From Candidatus Woesearchaeota archaeon (GTDB lineage Archaea; Nanobdellota; Nanobdellia; Woesearchaeales; JACRKL01): a stretch of DNA of 17,463 nt. Shown here one piece after another: positions 12,009 to 17,463 of this stretch (positions within the stretch are counted from its first letter, which is position 1; each line of letters starts with the position of its first letter). The notes beneath the pieces were generated by a model. That model saw only the letters and a list, made by a program, of their open reading frames with translations. It was not told the DNA's origin and did no database searches. Location of the stretch: NCBI GenBank assembly GCA_016219795.1, contig JACRKK010000082.1:1-17463 (forward strand). Reading direction: 5' to 3'. Made by a program: the position numbers and the translations under genes.

Positions 12009-14968
12009 GAGCTTTCTGCCTTTTTCCCGTCCCATAACACATTCCAGACAATGACGTGCTCTCCGGTAAGCCCAGTCTTGTCAGAAAGTTTTCCAAAGTG
12101 CGTAAGCCCTACGCCATCAAAATAAAAGAGTCTGGTGAACATGCTTCCTGTTAACGAGGGTTCCATAAAAAGTGCCTTGTAGCCATCACTACTTTGCATC
12201 AAGGCAACACCTAGCTGCATCGTAACATTATCATATTTCTTGACGATATACTCTTTGCCATTTACATATGCTGCAGCAGATATCCTTAAACGGGCTTGAT
12301 TATTTCCTTCTATAAAAAAATCCATGGTTTCCATATCTATCTGAAGGGGAATAGTTCTTCCCTGCACAGAGATGGGGCAGACAAGGGTGGTATTGTCTTT
12401 TGCTCCGCAGCCAACAATCCCTATATAATTAGGCCAGGGTGATATCCACTGGTTGGGATCAGAGGTCTCCATCTCATAATAGAGACCATTGGCCTCCTGT
12501 TCCGTAAGGTTGAATGTGGAAGTAAGATAAGACTGGGCTTGTTGTGCATCCATATTTCTGGTCTTCTGGTACATAGTCGCACGCTTAAAATCCCAGGAAC
12601 CAAAATGCGCCCATACCCCTGATTTGCCCACCATATCGCCTGATGTGATAAAGACACCCTCTGGAGGTTTGCAGTGTGTCAATTCTAGGATGCGTTTTCG
12701 GGGCGTTGCGTCTACGCCGCTGTCTTTTAAGATTCCTTCTGCTTTCTCGTACTCATAGGGGAAAATGCTGTAAAGCATGGTAACGCCTGCAAGCGAATCA
12801 TTAAAGGTGACATTTTCTAGGATGTAGTCAAAAGCACTATTACCACTACAGTCAAGCATGCGGAGTATACCCATCGCTTCATCCTCGTTGTCTGTCAGAA
12901 GGATCTTACCCACCCAGTGAGCTTGGGGGGTGTTTTGTGAAGCACCGTCAAAAGTTACTCTTCTGTCTGCCACATATTTGAACCAGTGTCCGAAATCCCA
13001 CCAGGACGTGATAATGGTGTCGTTGCCAGTTTTATCTTTGATTTCGGTCAGGCTGTCCCACCAGGTATCATTGATGCTGGGCAGGCCCTGCTTCGTCATG
13101 GCAAAAGCCTGGCTGATAGGTGCGATCAGCACCAGACAGAGGAGTGCAAAGGCAAGCATCTGCGTAATGAACAGCTTGATGTTGAGATGTTCTGCAACCC
13201 AACTAGATAACATCACAAAGGCAATGCCAAGGGCAATGCCAAAAGCAACACTAAAGCCAGGTGCAAACAACAGGAGGAAACGGACACCGCGGGTCGTTGC
13301 AAAAATGGTAGCTAAAAACCAGATGGTAAGGAGTATGGCTGCCTGGGGTTCTATCTCTTGCTTCCGTATGAGAGAAAGAACAAGACCCGCAAGCAGAGGC
13401 ACTGACAAAAGCAGAAGGAAAATAACGGTTGGCGATATCTGCACGATCCCTAGGTTAATGGTACTTCCAGGAATGTTCTTCAATACAACAGCAAACCACA
13501 AAAGACTTCCTGCAAAATAGCCCCAGGATATCCATTTGTTCTCTTTGGGTGTGAAGAGGACCATAATCGTCCCCATAAATCCTATAAGCTCAAGCCAGAG
13601 ACTGCCCATGCCAATATTATCAATAATCTGCCCAAGAGATGCAGGATTCAATTCAGCAACCGTAGTGTAGACATTAGGCCATACCTGCGTGACTGCCACC
13701 TGCTTCAAATAGATAATAGAGATAGGTGCCCAGAAAAAAATCCCAAGGAACGACTGGATGCCTGCACCCAATGACCACCCTTCGATAAAGTAACCAAATA
13801 AGATAAAGAAAATAAAGGAAGAAACCAACAGAACTGCTGTTGCAAACAGATAATCCCTGATGGTACCATGGCCAATCCAGGCATGCATGCCCTCCTTGCG
13901 CTTGCCAGCATGAGCAATAAGTTCATAGAGGATATAGATGGCAAGGGTTGCGAGGAAGAACACTAAAATATACCACCAGCCGCTCCACGCAAAGCTGTAA
14001 AATCCCATAAGAAATCCTGTAAGCGCTGCGTATATTGCTTTCTTCTTCAGGTCGGAAGCATAGAGGAGTTCCACAAACGCCCAGAGGATAAGCACAGGGA
14101 AAAAGAGATTCCATACATCTGTATCGGCAAAGCCTGCTGCGGTCCTTCCCAGTGCACTGGGATGCACTGCCACAAGCATGGCCACAAAAAAGCCTGCAGC
14201 ATTGCCTGCAATCCTTCTTCCAAGGAAAAATGCCGGGATGACAGCAAGTGCTGAAAAGATGACTGGCAGGAAAAACATGGCAATCATGATGTCTACATTA
14301 CTGTTAAAGAGGTGCATAATTTTATAGATGAAGATGGTTGCATACGGGTGGAGATTCACATCAACAGGTCGTAAAGATGGCGCAAGCATGCGGTCAACAT
14401 ATTCCACCCCATCAATCTTAACATCACCCAGCATCCCTTTGGTGATATAATTTCTGGCATACCGCAGATAATGGTAAGGATCAAGGTCCGGCATATACAT
14501 ATCGCCATTGTCTTTGCGGAAGAACGCTTTGAATTGCTCTGCAGTTTGCTTGACTGCAGCATCCATTGCATCTTTGTTTGCGGCATAGAGCTTATTGAAC
14601 TGCTCGTCAATCAGCACCTGCCTGTTCTGTTCCGGCAGGTTAGGGTATTGCTTTTGGATGCTTGCTGCAATCTGGTTCTTCTGATAATTGAACACTGCGT
14701 TTTTTGCCCAGTCATCAACCACTGGCATGGAAACAGTCTGCATGCGCACAACAATGCTGAGGAGAAGCGGGATAAGGATCAAGAAGAGGATACCATAAGT
14801 CATGATAAATTTTTTGACGGTGTTGAAATCTAAAGAGACATCATTCGCATCCAAACGATGACTGTCAGCAGACTTCTCTCCGCTTGAAAAGAATTTTTTT
14901 ACCTTATGTTTGAATGCCTTAAAATCAAAGGAAATCTCTTCGCCATTTTTTTCTGTAATACGCACCAC
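12005..14968 (-). CDS. aglB: AglB-type oligosaccharyltransferase (STT3 family)
   Basis: 987 residues from GTG 14968. This polytopic membrane enzyme transfers a lipid-linked glycan to Asn in N-x-S/T outside the cell. Visible features: a soluble charged N-terminus of about 54 residues, a first membrane span (about 55-75), and an unusually long helical Gln/Lys-rich extracytoplasmic stretch before the first acidic motif LDPYHY (D163). Next come the second acidic motif ADTD (D282, D284), TVAE at 436-439 on the external loop, the conserved R560 in TTRGVRF, and the catalytic WWDFG at 656-660. A globular C-terminal domain follows. A TTTAAA box at 14998-15003 lies just upstream. A TTG at 14992 would extend the frame by eight residues but lies too close to this box. 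The downstream GT2 gene overlaps the stop. Confidence 0.95.
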   Translation of the reverse strand: MVRITEKNGEEISFDFKAFKHKVKKFFSSGEKSADSHRLDANDVSLDFNTVKKFIMTYGILFLILIPLLLSIVVRMQTVSMPVVDDWAKNAVFNYQKNQIAASIQKQYPNLPEQNRQVLIDEQFNKLYAANKDAMDAAVKQTAEQFKAFFRKDNGDMYMPDLDPYHYLRYARNYITKGMLGDVKIDGVEYVDRMLAPSLRPVDVNLHPYATIFIYKIMHLFNSNVDIMIAMFFLPVIFSALAVIPAFFLGRRIAGNAAGFFVAMLVAVHPSALGRTAAGFADTDVWNLFFPVLILWAFVELLYASDLKKKAIYAALTGFLMGFYSFAWSGWWYILVFFLATLAIYILYELIAHAGKRKEGMHAWIGHGTIRDYLFATAVLLVSSFIFFILFGYFIEGWSLGAGIQSFLGIFFWAPISIIYLKQVAVTQVWPNVYTTVAELNPASLGQIIDNIGMGSLWLELIGFMGTIMVLFTPKENKWISWGYFAGSLLWFAVVLKNIPGSTINLGIVQISPTVIFLLLLSVPLLAGLVLSLIRKQEIEPQAAILLTIWFLATIFATTRGVRFLLLFAPGFSVAFGIALGIAFVMLSSWVAEHLNIKLFITQMLAFALLCLVLIAPISQAFAMTKQGLPSINDTWWDSLTEIKDKTGNDTIITSWWDFGHWFKYVADRRVTFDGASQNTPQAHWVGKILLTDNEDEAMGILRMLDCSGNSAFDYILENVTFNDSLAGVTMLYSIFPYEYEKAEGILKDSGVDATPRKRILELTHCKPPEGVFITSGDMVGKSGVWAHFGSWDFKRATMYQKTRNMDAQQAQSYLTSTFNLTEQEANGLYYEMETSDPNQWISPWPNYIGIVGCGAKDNTTLVCPISVQGRTIPLQIDMETMDFFIEGNNQARLRISAAAYVNGKEYIVKKYDNVTMQLGVALMQSSDGYKALFMEPSLTGSMFTRLFYFDGVGLTHFGKLSDKTGLTGEHVIVWNVLWDGKKAESS

Positions 14969-14997
14969 CCTTTCCTGAACACAAAAAGCCAAGCATA

Positions 14998-15003
14998 TTT
15001 AAA
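14998..15003 (-). promoter_or_regulatory. Possible TATA box before aglB
   Basis: TTTAAA in CATTTAAATATG between the GT9 stop and aglB. Its centre is about 32 nt before the GTG at 14968, giving a leader of a few bases. aglB could thus be transcribed alone or with the GT9 gene. Confidence 0.4.
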
Positions 15004-15005
15004 TG

Positions 15006-16106
15006 TTATGCATTCGTATTTTTCTTAAACAGTTTCCTCGCAGCACCAATGACATCGTCCACGGTTATCTGAGACATATGCCTATGAGTCCTACAGGTAG
15101 GTATTTCTCCCTTATGCACATTGATGCAGGGTTTTAGAAACATCGGTTTATAGATGGAAAGATTCCCCTTGCCGTAAGGTGCAAACCTAACCGGAGTATT
15201 AGGACAGAATAGACCAATGGTCGGGACGCCCTGCGCAGCAGCCAAATGCATCGGACCGGTGTCATTGGCAATCATAAGGCGGCAGTGGGGAAGAAGTGCT
15301 GCAAGCTGCTTGAGTGTTGTTTTTCCTGCTAGATTATACGCTGGCTGTTCCATCTTTTCCATGATTTCCCGGATAATACTATCATCATCTTTACCCCCCA
15401 CCAAAAGAACGGCTGCATCATAGGAATCTATAAGGGTGTCAAGCACTTTTGCAAACTTTTCCGACGACCACATTCTTGAATGCGCAGATTCTGCAGCACC
15501 CGGGCAGACAGCAATCAGGGTTTTTCTCCCGAGATGTTCTTTCTCTATAAGATGCTGTACCCATTGCCTATCCGCTTTGGAGAAGGCAACCGGCACAAGC
15601 TGCTTTGGCGCAGATACTTTTTTCCAAAATGGGCGAAGCATATCCAAATAAGTAAGTACAACATGCTGCCTGTCGTTGTAAGGAATCGTATAAGTATAGA
15701 GCCGAGACCTCACGCCATGAGAAAATCCCACCACCCGTCTTCCCAGGAAGAAGGCAAGCAAAGCTGAAAGATTAAGATAGGGTTCGCAGTCAAAGACAAG
15801 GTCATATTCTTTCCAGTAGCCCACAAGGCTTGCTTCCTCAAGAAACAGCACCTTATCAATATCTTTACTTTGGGTGTAGACATCGGCATTCCTTTTTCGT
15901 GCAAGCACATCAATGGTTGCATGAGGAAACGTTTTTTTGAGTTCATGAATAAAGGGCAGGGTAAGGATGGACTCGCCCATAGCCCAAAGTTTGACAATCA
16001 GTACTTTTTTGGGACTTTTTGATACCACTCTCTGTTTAAAGGGAGAGAGCAAAAAGCAGAGCATACTGCCCACATACTGATCTATTGCACGCTGGAGTGC
16101 TATCAT
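15006..16106 (-). CDS. Family 9 glycosyltransferase (heptosyltransferase-like)
   Basis: 366 residues with the GT-B fold of the ADP-heptose:LPS heptosyltransferase family. The N-terminal domain opens KVLIVKLWAMGESILTLPF (34-52), where the usual LGD is MGE. The second domain shows TLIAVCPGAAESAHSRMWSSEKF, VLLVGGKDDDSI, then the signature ANDTGPMHLAAAQGVPTIGLFCP (280-302). A Cys-bearing tail CINVHKGEIPTC is also seen in family members. The first about 25 residues are an amphipathic segment that may touch the membrane. Archaea lack LPS, so the acceptor is probably a lipid- or protein-linked glycan; the aglB neighbour supports this. The donor sugar is unknown. ATG 16106 is leaderless from the shared TATA box at 16130. 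Confidence 0.85.
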   Translation of the reverse strand: MIALQRAIDQYVGSMLCFLLSPFKQRVVSKSPKKVLIVKLWAMGESILTLPFIHELKKTFPHATIDVLARKRNADVYTQSKDIDKVLFLEEASLVGYWKEYDLVFDCEPYLNLSALLAFFLGRRVVGFSHGVRSRLYTYTIPYNDRQHVVLTYLDMLRPFWKKVSAPKQLVPVAFSKADRQWVQHLIEKEHLGRKTLIAVCPGAAESAHSRMWSSEKFAKVLDTLIDSYDAAVLLVGGKDDDSIIREIMEKMEQPAYNLAGKTTLKQLAALLPHCRLMIANDTGPMHLAAAQGVPTIGLFCPNTPVRFAPYGKGNLSIYKPMFLKPCINVHKGEIPTCRTHRHMSQITVDDVIGAARKLFKKNTNA

Positions 16107-16129
16107 GCAGTGTCAGAAAACAGCAAACC

Positions 16130-16135
16130 TTATAA
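16130..16135. promoter_or_regulatory. Shared palindromic TATA box, GT9 gene / PfkB gene
   Basis: TTATAA in AACCTTATAAACTTT. Its centre is exactly 26.5 nt from the ATG of each flanking divergent gene (16106 on minus, 16159 on plus). A-rich BRE-like sequence lies on both outer sides (AGCAAACC read forward, AACAAAG read reverse). Confidence 0.6.
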
Positions 16136-16158
16136 ACTTTGTTTTCTTGGAAGAGAAC

Positions 16159-17154
16159 ATGGCCAAAAGAGGGTTTGACGTTATCACCGTGGGCAGCGCA
16201 ACGGTCGATGTCTTTGTCTATACCAACAAGACCGAGCAGATCAAAATCATAGACGAACAATGCGAGCATGACCTCATTGCCTATCCTTCCGGTGAGAAAA
16301 TCCTAATTAATGACCTCCATTTCAGCACTGGCGGTGGAGGTACGAACACCGCTGTCGCGTTTGCCCGCCTTGGTTTAAAAACGGGATTTGTAGGCAATAT
16401 TGGATGCGATGAGAACGGAACCAAGGTTAAGTCACTTCTCCATAAGGAGAAAGTTGCGTTTCTGGGAACGGTCAGCAATGAAAAGACTGGATATTCCATC
16501 ATTCTAGACAGCAGAGAACATGACCGTACTATACTCACCTACAAAGAATCAAACAATCATCTGTACTACCAGAAACTGCCTCTCCCAAAGCTAAAAACCC
16601 GCTGGTTCTATTTCTCATCCATGATGGAAGAATCTTACCAAACGCTTGAGAAACTAGCCGCCTTTGCACAAAGCAAAGGTATCAAGGTTGCCTTTAATCC
16701 CTCAAGCTATCTCACAAAAAAAGGATTAGGATATGCAGGCAGCTTGCTCAAGAAAACCACTGTCCTTATCCTCAATAAAGAAGAGGCAGAGATGCTGGTT
16801 GGAAAAGATCGCATAGAAAAGGTGCTGGCAAAACTCCGTGCAGCAGGCCCCGCACTTGTCGTGATTACCGACGGCAAGCATGGCGCATGGGCGCATGATG
16901 GGAAGACTATCTATTGCATAACGCCTCATAAGGTCAATGTAGTAGAGACAACTGGCGCCGGAGACGCGTTTGCTTCAGGATTTCTTGCCGGATATTTAAA
17001 GAAGAAAGATGTTTGTTTTGCGCTGCGCTTAGGCCAAGTCAATGCAGAATCAGTCATCCAGCATTTTGGTGCTAAAGAAATTCTTCTGACGTACAGCCAG
17101 GCGCAGAAGGCCATAAAGAAAGAGCAGTGCAAAGTAGTGAGTAAGAAATGTTAG
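16159..17154 (+). CDS. PfkB/ribokinase-family carbohydrate kinase
   Basis: 331 residues from ATG 16159. The frame is open to 16105, but that would run through the promoter. PfkB-family enzymes phosphorylate sugars or nucleosides with ATP. The first signature is GGGGTNTAVAFARLG (58-72); the second is VVETTGAGDAFASGFLAGYL (261-280), with catalytic base D269 and the anion hole GAGD. The substrate lid region (about 11-57) is present. It ends with NAESVIQHFGAKE, typical of archaeal and bacterial sugar kinases. The substrate cannot be told from the sequence. The gene shares its promoter with a GT9 glycosyltransferase, which hints at making an activated sugar, as the PfkB-type domain of HldE does in bacteria; this is inference only. 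Confidence 0.9.
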   Translation: MAKRGFDVITVGSATVDVFVYTNKTEQIKIIDEQCEHDLIAYPSGEKILINDLHFSTGGGGTNTAVAFARLGLKTGFVGNIGCDENGTKVKSLLHKEKVAFLGTVSNEKTGYSIILDSREHDRTILTYKESNNHLYYQKLPLPKLKTRWFYFSSMMEESYQTLEKLAAFAQSKGIKVAFNPSSYLTKKGLGYAGSLLKKTTVLILNKEEAEMLVGKDRIEKVLAKLRAAGPALVVITDGKHGAWAHDGKTIYCITPHKVNVVETTGAGDAFASGFLAGYLKKKDVCFALRLGQVNAESVIQHFGAKEILLTYSQAQKAIKKEQCKVVSKKC

Positions 17155-17164
17155 AAATTAAATA

Positions 17165-17230
17165 TTATCTTGCTTCAAGGTATGAATCTAAAAACGCTGC
17201 TTCCCATATATCCATCTCTTCGTCATCCAT
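17165..17230 (-). CDS. Very short acidic reading frame, possible remnant
   Basis: 21 codons from ATG 17230 (MDDEEMDIWEAAFLDSYLEAR). The frame stays open upstream to about 17284 and there reads DERFYKVDDLLDMD before a TAA. The amphipathic, acidic sequence reads like protein, but no good start or promoter spacing supports a longer gene: TTATAA at 17250 is 22.5 nt away, not 26.5. It may be a tiny protein or the tail of a decayed gene. Confidence 0.25.
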   Translation of the reverse strand: MDDEEMDIWEAAFLDSYLEAR

Positions 17231-17319
17231 ATCCAAGAGGTCGTCTACTTTATAAAAACGTTCGTCTTTTGCTTCTATCTTAAATTATTTTGAGGGAAGA
17301 ATGCAAGTTTTTGAGGTTA

Positions 17320-17369
17320 TACAGTAAACTGCTGCGGGCTGAAGCCCGCAGCGTTTACGACTAGCTGTA
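17320..17369. repeat. Strong GC-rich hairpin with extended stem
   Basis: Perfect arms GCTGCGGGCT (17331-17340) and AGCCCGCAGC (17343-17352) are extended by GTAAAC/GTTTAC (17324-17329, 17353-17358) past a single bulged T. TACAG/CTGTA (17320-17324, 17365-17369) adds a further base beyond an asymmetric loop. It overlaps the stop codon of the truncated minus-strand gene. It could be an end structure of an IS200/IS605-type element or a transcript-end hairpin. Confidence 0.6.
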
Positions 17370-17462
17370 CTGCGTAAGGAGACGTTGATGCTTCACAAGG
17401 CAATATTCCTCATAAGTGTGCTTCTGCCAGTGTTTTTTCTGACCTTCTGTTATATACCATTG
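17361..17462 (-). CDS. C-terminal end of an unidentified protein, cut by the window edge
   Basis: Open from the right edge of the window to TAG at 17361-17363, 33 codons. It includes WYITEGQKKHWQKHTYEEYC and KHQRLLTQYS: basic, aromatic and protein-like. I do not recognise the family. The hairpin over its stop codon raises the possibility of a transposase or other mobile gene, but this is only a guess from context. Confidence 0.4.
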   Translation of the reverse strand, partial: QWYITEGQKKHWQKHTYEEYCLVKHQRLLTQYS

Positions 17463-17463
17463 C

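Noticed and set aside
12930..13520. 196-residue plus-strand reading frame inside aglB
   Set aside because: It is antisense to conserved aglB membrane segments; its composition is that of a complementary-strand shadow and it has no promoter or recognisable domain.
17155..17463. tRNA gene near the right-end hairpin
   Set aside because: The stem is a single long hairpin with a 2-4 nt loop; no T-loop or cloverleaf arms are present.

Overview
The window is archaeal. It carries an eRpb7/Spt4 pair of RNA polymerase and elongation factors, the eukaryote-like ribosomal proteins eS24 and eS27, an RNase P Rpp21/Rpr2-type subunit, an AglB oligosaccharyltransferase, and leaderless genes with TATA boxes about 26 nt before the start codon. 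The bacterial-type DNA gyrase A, the short genes and a DPANN-like mix of surface genes suggest a Woesearchaeota/Pacearchaeota-like lineage. That placement is inference, not proof.

Left part (1-4500), accessory in character. A 5'-truncated HExxH metzincin-type protease fragment comes first. It is followed by a large secreted Ig-repeat protein, an AT-rich membrane protein of unknown function on the minus strand, and a 59-residue winged-helix fragment. Next is a 220-nt tract with no gene that folds into several long perfect stems (3313-3531). An ORF6N-PLD fusion protein follows; its 3' end overlaps the RNase P subunit gene.

Middle (4450-9300), housekeeping. rnp4 and gyrA run on the minus strand; gyrB is not beside gyrA. 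Diverging from gyrA is the classic archaeal information-processing cluster: PIN-domain protein, rpoE1 (Rpb7), spt4/rpoE2, rps24e, rps27ae, tightly packed with GGTGA-type ribosome binding sites.

Right part (9350-16100), a minus-strand surface-glycan cluster transcribed from high to low coordinates: GT9 glycosyltransferase, aglB, GT2 dolichol-phosphate-sugar synthase-like enzyme, DUF2304 membrane protein, and a divergent, enlarged phosphoglycerate-kinase-family protein. The last four are coupled by overlaps or short gaps. GT2 and DUF2304 probably make or handle the lipid-linked sugar that AglB transfers to secreted proteins such as the one at 401-2197, which has several N-x-S/T sequons. A PfkB sugar kinase diverges from the GT9 gene across a single palindromic TATA box exactly equidistant from both ATGs.

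Right end (17155-17463): a short acidic reading frame, a strong 16-bp hairpin, and the C-terminal end of an unidentified minus-strand gene cut by the window edge.

The most interesting item is the multi-stem element at 3313-3531, a candidate undescribed structured RNA. Its predicted transcription start falls on the first base of its first stem, and three of its hairpins have loops of exactly 18 nt.
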